Below are positions 49,821-57,262 of a DNA stretch of 64,000 bases, piece after piece. Source of the stretch: Mycobacterium shinjukuense (lineage in GTDB: Bacteria > Actinomycetota > Actinomycetes > Mycobacteriales > Mycobacteriaceae); contig NZ_AP022575.1 in the NCBI RefSeq assembly GCF_010730055.1, positions 1,240,001 through 1,304,000 on the forward strand. The letters are read 5' to 3'. A program made the position numbers and the translations under genes. A model generated the notes under the pieces. It made no database searches. It was not told the origin of the DNA and saw only the letters and a list, made by a program, of their open reading frames with translations. Every line of letters starts with the position of its first letter. Position 1 is the stretch's first letter.

Positions 49821-50619
49821 CGAACGTGAGGTGTTGCGGGACGGCGAACTGACGGTCCTCGGACGCATCCGCTCGGCCAGCAACGCCACCTTTCTGTGCG
49901 AGTCGACGCTGGGTTCCCGCAGCGTGCACTGTGTCTACAAGCCGGTCGCCGGTGAGCAGCCGCTGTGGGACTTTCCCGACGGAACGCTGGCAGGCCGTGA
50001 ACTCGGCGCCTACCTGGTGTCGACCCAGTTGGGTTGGAACATCGTGCCCTACACCGTGATCCGGGATGGACCCGCCGGACCCGGCATGCTGCAGCTGTGG
50101 GTGCAGCAACCCGGTGACGCGGTCGACTCCGATCCGCGGCCCGGCCCCGACCTGGTCGATCTGTTTCCGGCCGGCAAGCCGCAGCCGGGTTACCTACCGG
50201 TGCTGCGCGCCTACGATTACGCCGGCGCCGAGGTCGTTCTGATGCACGCCGACGACATCCGGCTGCGGCGGATGGCGGTGTTCGACGTGCTGATCAACAA
50301 TGCCGACCGCAAGGGCGGCCACATCCTGTGCGGGCTCGACGGCCAGGTGTACGGGGTCGACCACGGGCTGTGTCTGCACGTCCAGGACAAACTGCGCACC
50401 GTGCTGTGGGGGTGGGCCGGAACGCCGATCGACGACCCCACCCTGCAGGCGGTGGCCGGGCTCACCGACGCCCTTGGCGGTCCGCTGGCCGACGGGCTGA
50501 CCGGGCAAATCACCCGTGCCGAAATTTCCGCGCTGCGCCGGCGCGCCCAGGCGCTGCTGGACCATCCCGTGATGCCCGGACCCAACCGCCACCGCCCCAT
50601 TCCCTGGCCGGCGTTCTAA
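49804..50619 (+). CDS. SCO1664 family protein, PI3/4-kinase-like (Rv2133c type)
   Basis: 271 residues from ATG 49804; an in-frame GTG at 49831 is possible. The family is distantly related to phosphatidylinositol kinases: nucleotide-binding VHCVYKPVAGEQPLWDFP, catalytic-type loop FDVLINNADRKGGHIL and metal-type YGVDHGLCLH are visible. No membrane segment. Partner gene DUF3090 overlaps its start. Biochemical activity is not known to me. Confidence 0.85.
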   Translation: MTPRHDEREVLRDGELTVLGRIRSASNATFLCESTLGSRSVHCVYKPVAGEQPLWDFPDGTLAGRELGAYLVSTQLGWNIVPYTVIRDGPAGPGMLQLWVQQPGDAVDSDPRPGPDLVDLFPAGKPQPGYLPVLRAYDYAGAEVVLMHADDIRLRRMAVFDVLINNADRKGGHILCGLDGQVYGVDHGLCLHVQDKLRTVLWGWAGTPIDDPTLQAVAGLTDALGGPLADGLTGQITRAEISALRRRAQALLDHPVMPGPNRHRPIPWPAF

Positions 50620-50644
50620 GGTCGCGGTTCTGCCGGGCGACGAG

Positions 50645-51073
50645 TCAGCGTTGCAGGGGATTCTCCCAGCGCAGGTCGCTAAAGCGGGCGAAGTCGGTAT
50701 CGGTGGAGTAGAGCGTTAAGCCGTGCTCGATGGCCAAGGCAGCCAGCATCGCGTCGGGAATCAGGTTGCCCCTGACGTCGTGGGCCACGATCAGGTGACC
50801 GAGGATGCGGGCATATTCCGGTCCCGGTTCCGGGGCCCACGCGACCGGCACGGATAGCCAGCTGTCGACGATATCGAATGCCGCGGCGGGCGTCAGCGGT
50901 CGCGGGAAGGCGCGCGGATGGGTCCCGATGCGCAAGAAAGCGGCCAAGCTCTGCCAGGGCAAGCCGACCCGACGGGATCCGTTGAGCTGGGCCGAAAGCC
51001 AGCCGACCGCGGCGTGGTGCCATACCGCGCGTTGGTCGACGGCGTACAGCAGCAGGTTGGCATCGATCAGCAT
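50645..51073 (-). CDS. vapC: PIN-domain ribonuclease toxin, VapC family
   Basis: 142 residues. PIN acidic residues: Asp4 (LIDANLLLYAVD), Asp107 (NLIPDAML) and Asp125/Asp127 (STDTDFARF). The position that is often Glu in this subfamily (PW-E-SL) reads Gln41, so one metal ligand may be lost or supplied otherwise. Family toxins cut tRNA or 23S rRNA. ATG 51073 overlaps the antitoxin stop (ATGA). Pair is set between two housekeeping genes on the opposite strand; not at this place in M. tuberculosis as far as I recall. Confidence 0.85.
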   Translation of the reverse strand: MLIDANLLLYAVDQRAVWHHAAVGWLSAQLNGSRRVGLPWQSLAAFLRIGTHPRAFPRPLTPAAAFDIVDSWLSVPVAWAPEPGPEYARILGHLIVAHDVRGNLIPDAMLAALAIEHGLTLYSTDTDFARFSDLRWENPLQR

Positions 51074-51303
51074 CAGCGGCTTGCCGGGCCGTCCAGAGTT
51101 TCGATCGCGTCGGCGATATTGGAGTAATCGATTCCGACGCCCATGTCGTGGGTCTGCTGGCGAAACCGTTTGGTGGCTTGCCTTTTCGAGAGGCCGATGC
51201 GGATCAGCTCGTTGACGGCCTCACTCAGCCCGATCGCGCGTTCGCGCCGCAGGCGCTGCACGGCAGCGGCAACGTCGTCGGCGAGGGTGACGGTAGTTCG
51301 CAT
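51073..51303 (-). CDS. vapB: Ribbon-helix-helix antitoxin, VapB family
   Basis: 76 residues. N-terminal MRTTVTLADDVAAAVQRLRRERAIGLSEAVNELIRIGL is a ribbon-helix-helix DNA-binding domain; the rest (RFRQQTHDMGVGIDYSNIADAIETLDG) is the toxin-binding tail. Expected to repress its own promoter. ATG 51303 has TAGAAT six nt upstream, so the operon message is probably leaderless. Confidence 0.85.
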   Translation of the reverse strand: MRTTVTLADDVAAAVQRLRRERAIGLSEAVNELIRIGLSKRQATKRFRQQTHDMGVGIDYSNIADAIETLDGPASR

Positions 51304-51309
51304 CCGGCA

Positions 51310-51315
51310 ATTCTA
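51310..51315 (-). promoter_or_regulatory. -10 element for leaderless vapBC transcript
   Basis: TAGAAT on the minus strand, 6 nt before the vapB ATG at 51303. Near-consensus hexamer; likely overlapped by the VapB operator. Confidence 0.6.
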
Positions 51316-51401
51316 CCTGCATCGCAATGCGCATATCTGAGCATCATGATGCACCTGATCCCCGGGTCGGCCCCTGCGCCCCGCCCGGCCATACTGATGC
51401 G

Positions 51402-52190
51402 GTGAACCCGGCCGCAGGCGAATCGACGGACGCGCAATTGGCCGCCGACCTTGCCGTGCAGGCGGGGGAGTTGTTGTTGGCGGTGCGCGAAGAGATCGGT
51501 TTCGGGGAGCCCTGGGCGCTCGGCGAGGCCGGTGACACCGAGGCCAACTCGCTGCTGCTGAGTCGGCTGCGGGCCGAGCGGCCCGGTGACGCGGTGCTCA
51601 GCGAGGAAGCCCACGACGACCTGGGGCGGCTGAATGCGGACCGGGTGTGGATCATCGACCCGTTGGACGGCACTCGCGAGTTTTGCACGCGGGGGTGCGA
51701 CGACTGGGCGGTGCATATCGCGCTGTGGCAACGCAACACCGACGGTGGGCCACAGATCACCGACGCCGCGGTGGCGTTGCCCGCTCGAGGCAACATGGTC
51801 TACCGCACCGACACCGTGACCGCGCGGGCTGCCCACGTCGGCGTCCCCGATACGCTGCGTATTGCCGTCAGCACCACCCGGCCACCGGCGGTCTTGCATC
51901 GCATCCGGCAGACGCTGGCCATCGAACCCGTGGCGATCGGTTCTGCGGGTGCCAAAGCGATGGCCGTCGTTGACGGCGACGTCGACGCCTATGTCCATGC
52001 CGGTGGCCAATGGGAATGGGATTCGGCAGCACCGGCCGGGGTCGTGCTGGCCGCCGGCCTGCACGCGTCGCGGCTGGACGGCTCGCCGCTGCGGTACAAC
52101 CAGGCCGACCCGTACCTGCCCGACCTGGTGATGTGTCGCCCCGAGTTGGCGCCGATCCTGCTCCGTGCGATCCGGGGCTGCGGGGCTTAA
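51402..52190 (+). CDS. cysQ: 3'-phosphoadenosine 5'-phosphate phosphatase / inositol monophosphatase-like CysQ
   Basis: Li+-sensitive phosphatase of the FIG/IMPase superfamily; the M. tuberculosis enzyme acts on PAP and inositol phosphates. Metal motifs: LSEEAHDD, DPLDGTREF and WEWDSAAPAGV. 262 residues from GTG 51402, with CATACT 6 nt upstream as an imperfect leaderless -10. It removes the PAP made in sulfate activation, matching the next gene, which uses cysteine for mycothiol. Confidence 0.92.
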   Translation: MNPAAGESTDAQLAADLAVQAGELLLAVREEIGFGEPWALGEAGDTEANSLLLSRLRAERPGDAVLSEEAHDDLGRLNADRVWIIDPLDGTREFCTRGCDDWAVHIALWQRNTDGGPQITDAAVALPARGNMVYRTDTVTARAAHVGVPDTLRIAVSTTRPPAVLHRIRQTLAIEPVAIGSAGAKAMAVVDGDVDAYVHAGGQWEWDSAAPAGVVLAAGLHASRLDGSPLRYNQADPYLPDLVMCRPELAPILLRAIRGCGA

Positions 52191-52226
52191 GTGTGCCGTC
52201 GCCGGGCTGGGCCTGATTGCCGCGCC

Positions 52227-52232
52227 TAAAGT
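52227..52232 (+). promoter_or_regulatory. -10 element for leaderless mshC transcript
   Basis: TAAAGT, 7 nt, ATG 52240; no ribosome binding site. The element lies 36 bp after the cysQ stop. Confidence 0.6.
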
Positions 52233-52239
52233 CGTGGGC

Positions 52240-53496
52240 ATGCAGTCCTGGTCGTCCGTTTCGGTTCCGGCGTTGCCGGGACGGGGCCCGGAGCTACGGC
52301 TGTACGACACCGCCGACCGTCAGGTGCGCCCCGTCACACCTGCCGCCGGGCCCGGCGCCAAGGCCACTATGTACGTCTGCGGGATCACGCCCTACGACGC
52401 CACCCATCTGGGGCACGCCGCGACCTATCTGGCGTTCGACCTGATCCATCGGGTGTGGCTGGACCTCGGCTACCAGGTGCACTACGTGCAGAACGTCACC
52501 GACGTCGACGATCCGTTGTTCGAGCGCGCCGACCGGGACGGCGTCGACTGGCGCGACCTCGCCGCGCGCGAGGTCGCCCTATTCCGGAAGGACATGGGGT
52601 GGCTGCGGGTGCTGCCGCCACACGAATACGTCCTGGCTACCGAGGCCATCGCCGAAATCGTCGAACTCATCGAAAAGCTGCTGGCGTCCGGGGCTGCGTA
52701 TGTCGTCGACCCGGAAATGGGGGAACATCACGACGTCTACTACCGCGCCGATGCCACCCGGCAATTCGGCTACCAGTCCGGCTACGACCGCGACACCATG
52801 CTTCGGCTGTTCGAGCGGCGCGGGGGCGACCCCCGCCGGTCCGGCAAGGCCGACCAGCTCGACGCGGTGCTGTGGCGGGCCGCGCGACCCGGCGAGCCCA
52901 GTTGGCCGTCGCCGTTTGGGCCCGGCCGGCCGGGCTGGCATGTCGAATGCGCGGCGATCGCCCTGAGTCGCGTCGGCAGCGGCTTGGACATCCAGGGCGG
53001 TGGCAGCGACCTGATCTTTCCGCATCACGAGTTCACCGCGGCCCACGCCGAATGCGTCACCGGCGAGCGGCGATTCGCGCGGCACTACGTGCACGCCGGG
53101 ATGATCGGCTGGGACGGGCACAAGATGTCCAAGAGCCGCGGCAACCTGGTGCTGGTGTCGGCGCTGCGCGCCCAGGGCGTCGAGCCGTCGGCCATCAGGC
53201 TGGGTCTGCTCGCCGGGCACTACCGTTCGGACCGCTTCTGGAGCCGACACGTCGTCGAGGAGGCGACCGCCCGGCTGCACCGCTGGCGCACCGCGACCAC
53301 ACTGGCGGCCGGGCCGGACGCCGCCGACGTCATCGCCCGGGTGCGCCGCTACCTCGCCGACGATCTCGACACACCCAAAGCGATTGCCGCACTAGATGGT
53401 TGGACCACCGATGCGTTGGAGTACGGCGGCCATGACGAGGGGGCGCCGCGAACGGTCGCAACCGCGATCGATGCGTTGCTGGGGGTGGACCTGTAG
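52240..53496 (+). CDS. mshC: L-cysteine:1D-myo-inositol 2-amino-2-deoxy-alpha-D-glucopyranoside ligase MshC
   Basis: ATP-dependent ligase joining cysteine to GlcN-inositol in mycothiol synthesis; a paralogue of cysteinyl-tRNA synthetase lacking the anticodon-binding part. Zinc Cys47 in YVCGITPYDATHLGH (also the HIGH-type motif), a WHVECAAIAL zinc region, HHEFTAAHAE, and KMSKS at 295-299. 418 residues versus 414 in M. tuberculosis. ATG 52240 is set by homology and the leaderless -10. Mycothiol is the main thiol of actinobacteria. Confidence 0.96.
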   Translation: MQSWSSVSVPALPGRGPELRLYDTADRQVRPVTPAAGPGAKATMYVCGITPYDATHLGHAATYLAFDLIHRVWLDLGYQVHYVQNVTDVDDPLFERADRDGVDWRDLAAREVALFRKDMGWLRVLPPHEYVLATEAIAEIVELIEKLLASGAAYVVDPEMGEHHDVYYRADATRQFGYQSGYDRDTMLRLFERRGGDPRRSGKADQLDAVLWRAARPGEPSWPSPFGPGRPGWHVECAAIALSRVGSGLDIQGGGSDLIFPHHEFTAAHAECVTGERRFARHYVHAGMIGWDGHKMSKSRGNLVLVSALRAQGVEPSAIRLGLLAGHYRSDRFWSRHVVEEATARLHRWRTATTLAAGPDAADVIARVRRYLADDLDTPKAIAALDGWTTDALEYGGHDEGAPRTVATAIDALLGVDL

Positions 53497-53507
53497 GCGC
53501 CCGGTGG

Positions 53508-53513
53508 TACGTT
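53508..53513 (+). promoter_or_regulatory. -10 element for leaderless transcript of the SDR gene
   Basis: TACGTT, 7 nt, ATG 53521. Lies just after the mshC stop at 53494-53496. Confidence 0.6.
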
Positions 53514-53520
53514 TTCGATC

Positions 53521-54402
53521 ATGACATCGGTGCAGGACAAGGTCGTCTTCATCACGGGTGGTGCCCGGGGAATCGGGGCGGAGGTGGCCCGTCGGCTGCA
53601 CAACAAGGGCGCCAAGCTGGTGCTGACCGACCTGGGCGAAGCGGAGCTGGCTGGAGTCGGCGCCGAACTCGGCGGCGACGGCCGGGTTCTCACCGTGGTT
53701 GCCGACGTGCGCGATCTGCCCGCCATGCAGGCCGCGGCCAATCAGGCCGTCGAAAAGTTCGGCGGCATCGACGTCGTGGTCGCCAACGCTGGCATCGCCA
53801 GCTACGGCTCGGCGCGGCAGGTCGACCCGGAGGCGTTCAAGCGGGTGCTCGACGTCAACCTGCTCGGCGTCTTTTACACCGTTCGGGCCACCCTGCCCGC
53901 GCTCATCGACCGCCGCGGCTACCTGCTAATCGTCTCATCGCTGGCGGCGTTCGCGGCGCTTCCGGGCATGGCGTCGTACGACATGTCGAAGGCCGGCAAC
54001 GAGCATTTGGCCAACGCGCTACGGTTCGAGGTTGCCCATCTCGGTGTCGGCGTAGGCTCGGCGCACATGTCCTGGATCGACACCGCCCTGGTTCGCGATA
54101 CCAAGGCCGACCTGCCCGCGTTCGACGAATTCCTGACATGGCTGCCCTGGCCGTTGAACAAGACCACGTCGGTCAATAAGTGCGCGGCGGCGTTCGTCAA
54201 GGGCATCGAGGCCCGTAAGGATCGGGTGTACTGCCCGAGCTGGGTGGCCCTGTTCCGCTGGCTCAAGCCGGTGCTGTCCACCCGCCTCGGCGAACGTCCC
54301 ATCCGCAGGGCCTGCTCGGAGCTGGTACCCCGCCTGGATGCCGAGGTGGCCGCCCTCGGTCGGCACACCAGCGCCTACACCCAAGCGCTGGAGAAGCGAT
54401 AG
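53521..54402 (+). CDS. Short-chain dehydrogenase/reductase (Rv2129c type)
   Basis: 293-residue NAD(P)-dependent SDR. Cofactor loop TGGARGIG, NAG motif VVANAGIAS, catalytic Ser in LIVSSLAAF and YxxxK in SYDMSKAGNEHL. The C-terminal ~70 residues (PSWVALFRWLKPVLSTRLGERPIRR) are longer than in minimal SDRs, perhaps for membrane association. Follows mshC by 24 bp but has its own leaderless-type start. Substrate unknown. Confidence 0.9.
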   Translation: MTSVQDKVVFITGGARGIGAEVARRLHNKGAKLVLTDLGEAELAGVGAELGGDGRVLTVVADVRDLPAMQAAANQAVEKFGGIDVVVANAGIASYGSARQVDPEAFKRVLDVNLLGVFYTVRATLPALIDRRGYLLIVSSLAAFAALPGMASYDMSKAGNEHLANALRFEVAHLGVGVGSAHMSWIDTALVRDTKADLPAFDEFLTWLPWPLNKTTSVNKCAAAFVKGIEARKDRVYCPSWVALFRWLKPVLSTRLGERPIRRACSELVPRLDAEVAALGRHTSAYTQALEKR

Positions 54403-54430
54403 CCCAGCACTCGCAGAAACAGATGACGCC

Positions 54431-55630
54431 GTGAGGGTGGCCATTTGCGGCGCCGGAATCGCCGGGCTTGCGCTCGCGGAGCGGATGTCGACGCTCGGCG
54501 CCGAGGTTGTCCTGCTGGAGCGGTCCAGCGGTCACCGGGCGCAGGGCTACATGATCGACTTCTTCGGTGCCGGCTATGAAGCCGCCGAGGCGATCGGCGT
54601 CCTGCCTGCGATCCACGACGTCGCCTACCACATCGCCGAAGCCAGCCTGGTCGATCAGCACGGCCACCGGCGGGCACGCCTGCCGTATGGGCAGATCGCC
54701 AAGGCGCTGGACGGCCGGTTGTGCAGCGTCATGCGGCCCGACCTGGAAAAAGTCTTGCGGGACAACCTTCCCCGGAACGTGGACCTGCGGTTCGGTGCCT
54801 CGGTGTGTCAGGTGTCGCACCGAAACGACGGGGTGACGGTGAGGCTGGACGACGGCGAGGAGCTGGACGCCGATCTGCTGGTGGGCGCCGACGGCATCCA
54901 CTCGACGGTGCGGGCGTTGGTGTTCGGCGCGGAGCCACGGTATCTGCGGTATCTCGGATTCCACACCGCCGCGTTCGTTTTCGATGCGCCGGGGATCCGC
55001 GAGGCGACCGGCGCGAAGGTTCTGCTCACCGACACCATCGACCGGCAGATGGGCTTCTACCTGCTACGTGACGGCCGGGTCGCGGTGTTCGCGGTGCACC
55101 GCACGCCCGATCCACAGCTGCCGGACGACGCCCGCGCGGCCATCCGGACCACCTACGCGGGGATGGGGTGGCTGGTGGCCGAGGCGCTGGAACGATGCCC
55201 GCGGTCGGAGGACATCTACTACGACCAGGTCGCGCAGGTCGAGATGCCGCGCTGGCGTCAGGGTCGGGTGGTGCTGATCGGCGATGCCTGCTCCGCGGTG
55301 TCCCTGCTGGCCGGCCAGGGTGCTTCGTTGGCCATGGCCGGCGCGTACGTGCTGGCCGAGCAGCTGCGCCGGACGTCGTCGGTGGACCGCGCGTTGGACT
55401 TCTACGAGCGGCTCTGGCGTCCGGTGGCCGAGGAGAAGCAAAAGAGCGGCCGGGACGCCGCCCACTGGTTCTTGCCGGCATCGTCGTCGCAGCTGTGGAT
55501 CCGCCGCGCCGCGCTGCGGCTGGCCTGGCTCCCGGTGGTCAATCGGTACCTGAGCGCCGCCCTGGTCGGCGAGCCCACCGCCGTGATCGCCATGCTGCGC
55601 AGGGGTAGCGAGGATTCCTCGGATTCCTGA
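54431..55630 (+). CDS. FAD-dependent monooxygenase, PHBH/UbiH-like
   Basis: 399 residues from GTG 54431. Rossmann AICGAGIAGLALA at the N-terminus, middle DLLVGADGIHSTVR (DG motif), and FAD-contact LIGDACSAVSLLAGQGASLAM (GD motif): class A flavoprotein hydroxylase. The distal part (YLSAALVGEPTAVIAM) is hydrophobic. It follows the SDR by 28 bp on the same strand, so the two may act on one substrate. Not part of the M. tuberculosis order here as I recall. Substrate unknown. Confidence 0.85.
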   Translation: MRVAICGAGIAGLALAERMSTLGAEVVLLERSSGHRAQGYMIDFFGAGYEAAEAIGVLPAIHDVAYHIAEASLVDQHGHRRARLPYGQIAKALDGRLCSVMRPDLEKVLRDNLPRNVDLRFGASVCQVSHRNDGVTVRLDDGEELDADLLVGADGIHSTVRALVFGAEPRYLRYLGFHTAAFVFDAPGIREATGAKVLLTDTIDRQMGFYLLRDGRVAVFAVHRTPDPQLPDDARAAIRTTYAGMGWLVAEALERCPRSEDIYYDQVAQVEMPRWRQGRVVLIGDACSAVSLLAGQGASLAMAGAYVLAEQLRRTSSVDRALDFYERLWRPVAEEKQKSGRDAAHWFLPASSSQLWIRRAALRLAWLPVVNRYLSAALVGEPTAVIAMLRRGSEDSSDS

Positions 55631-56208
55631 CGCTCGAAACGGGCCGCGCAGATGGGCATGCCATTGCGACGGGCGGTGAAAATCGCGGCCGCGCCGCCGG
55701 CGGCGATCGCCGACCCACCGAGGACCGCGCCCAGGAAGGAGCCGACGAATGGCATTGCGTTTGAAATGAGCAACCCCACCAAGCCGCCGCGATGCCGAGC
55801 TGTTGCGCGCGACCGTCATCGCCGTCGTCAGTGATCCCCCGATACCCACACCGGAGATCAAGCGCGCGATGGCCAACGTGAGCACATTCACCGAGGCCCC
55901 GGTGAGGATGGCACCCACGGCGAAAAGGGCTATGGCCGCGCACAATACACGTTGCGTCCCAGTCGGTCCGCCGCCACGGGCGCCAGGCCGGCGCCCACAA
56001 TCGCGCCAATGTAGACCAGGCCGCCGATCAAGCCGGTCTCGCCATCGGTGATCCCCAACGTATGGTCGGTGAGCAGCAGGGGCACCACCGATCCGTAGAC
56101 GATGCGGTCGAATCCCGCGATGACGGTGATGACCATGCACAAGACGTTGACGCCTGGATATGACTGGGTGTCGACGGTGTCGGAGCTGACGGATTCGATG
56201 GTGGGCAT
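55631..56208 (-). pseudogene. Major facilitator superfamily transporter remnant, frameshifted
   Basis: Three consecutive minus-strand frames together read like the N-terminal half of an MFS permease. Frame 1 from ATG 56208 (PTIESVSSDTVDTQ, then FDRIVYGSVVPLLL and the GADxxGRR-like VAADRLGRN) is cut at about 55955. It resumes in a second frame as RVLCAAIALFAVGAILTG ... RLISGVGIGGSLTTAMTV, shifts again near 55790, and ends in GLLISNAMPFVGSFLGAVLGGSAIAAGG. The C-terminal half is gone. At least two frameshifts plus truncation make it non-functional. It abuts the monooxygenase gene tail-to-tail. Confidence 0.82.
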
Positions 56209-56266
56209 GGGGAGCCTTCGCAGCCTGGTCGGAGCACTGTGCGGACGTGATTGTGAATTGGGCGAA

Positions 56267-57148
56267 CTACCGATTACCACGCCTGCGCAGGTAACGCTCA
56301 AATTCGGCGGCTAGCGCGTCGCCGTCGATCTTGCCGAGGCTGGTTTTCATGTCGATTGCGGCGTCGCCGTGCTCTTCCAGCGACCGCACGTACTCGGCCA
56401 GGTCGTCGTCGTCGGCGATCATCTCGGTGATCTCGCGCTCCCAAGCCTCGGCTTGCGCCGGCAGGTCCCCCAGCGGTACCTCGACGTCGAGCACGTCCTC
56501 GACGCGGCGCAGCAGCGCCACCGTCGCCTTCGGGTTCGGTGGGTGCGACACGTAGTGCGGTACGGCCGCCCAGAACGTCACCGCCGGGATACCGGCTCCC
56601 ACACAGGCGTACTGGAACACCCCGGCGATGCCGGTCGGGCCCTCGTAACGGGTTTCCTGAAGGCCGAACCGGCGGGCCGATTCGGCGGAGTAGGCCGCGC
56701 CCGTCACCGGCACCGGTCGGGTGTGCGGGGTGTCGGCCAGCAGCGCGCCCAGGATCACCACGGTTGCGACGTCGAGTTTGTCGATGACGGCCAGCAGCTC
56801 GTCGCAGAACCTGCGCCAACCCATGTTCGGCTCCACCCCGCACATCAGCACGACGTCGCGGTCGCTGCCGGGCGGGCGGCAGTGCGACACCCGCATCGCC
56901 GGCCAGTCCAGCCCCCGGGTCACCCCGTCGATCTGCCGGATGATCGGGCGATTCACCTGGTAGTCGTAGTAGGCTTCGTCGTCGATCACCAGGATCGGGG
57001 CCGCCTGCCAGCTGGTGGCCAGGTAGGCGACCGCGTCGCTGGCCGCGTCGCCGGCGTCGTTCCAGCCCTCGAACGCCGCCACGACCACGCTGTTGTGCAG
57101 TGCGGGCAGCGCTGGGCCGCCATCCGGCGCAGCATTTCGGGAGGTCAC
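56267..57148 (-). CDS. PAC2 family protein (Rv2125 type)
   Basis: 293 residues. PAC2 (proteasome assembly chaperone 2-like) fold: NSVVVAAFEGWNDAGDAASDAVAYL, YYDYQVNRPIIRQIDG, ILGALLADTPHTRPVPVTGAA and GPTGIAGVFQYAC. Mycobacteria have a proteasome, but a chaperone role for this family is not shown. GTG 57148 is chosen over TTG 57181 because TACGCT lies 6 nt upstream (leaderless) and the length then matches Rv2125 (292). Divergent from metH. Confidence 0.9.
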   Translation of the reverse strand: MTSRNAAPDGGPALPALHNSVVVAAFEGWNDAGDAASDAVAYLATSWQAAPILVIDDEAYYDYQVNRPIIRQIDGVTRGLDWPAMRVSHCRPPGSDRDVVLMCGVEPNMGWRRFCDELLAVIDKLDVATVVILGALLADTPHTRPVPVTGAAYSAESARRFGLQETRYEGPTGIAGVFQYACVGAGIPAVTFWAAVPHYVSHPPNPKATVALLRRVEDVLDVEVPLGDLPAQAEAWEREITEMIADDDDLAEYVRSLEEHGDAAIDMKTSLGKIDGDALAAEFERYLRRRGNR

Positions 57149-57154
57149 AGCATC

Positions 57155-57160
57155 AGCGTA
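57155..57160 (-). promoter_or_regulatory. -10 element for leaderless PAC2 gene transcript
   Basis: TACGCT on the minus strand, 6 nt before GTG 57148. Confidence 0.55.
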
Positions 57161-57250
57161 CGGCGTTATTCCCGGCGACAACGCGGGCCGGACACGCCGC
57201 CGGCAGCTGTCAGAGCGCTGTCAACGACTGATGAATCGATATCGCCCGAC

Positions 57251-57256
57251 TATCCT
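57251..57256 (+). promoter_or_regulatory. -10 element for leaderless metH transcript
   Basis: TATCCT, 6 nt, GTG 57263. A leaderless metH message leaves no room for a cobalamin riboswitch, and none is visible upstream. Confidence 0.6.
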
Positions 57257-57262
57257 TGCCCT

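Noticed and set aside
57182..57262. Cobalamin riboswitch before metH
   Set aside because: Only about 80 bp is available, no B12-box is seen, and a -10 six bases before the GTG indicates a leaderless message.
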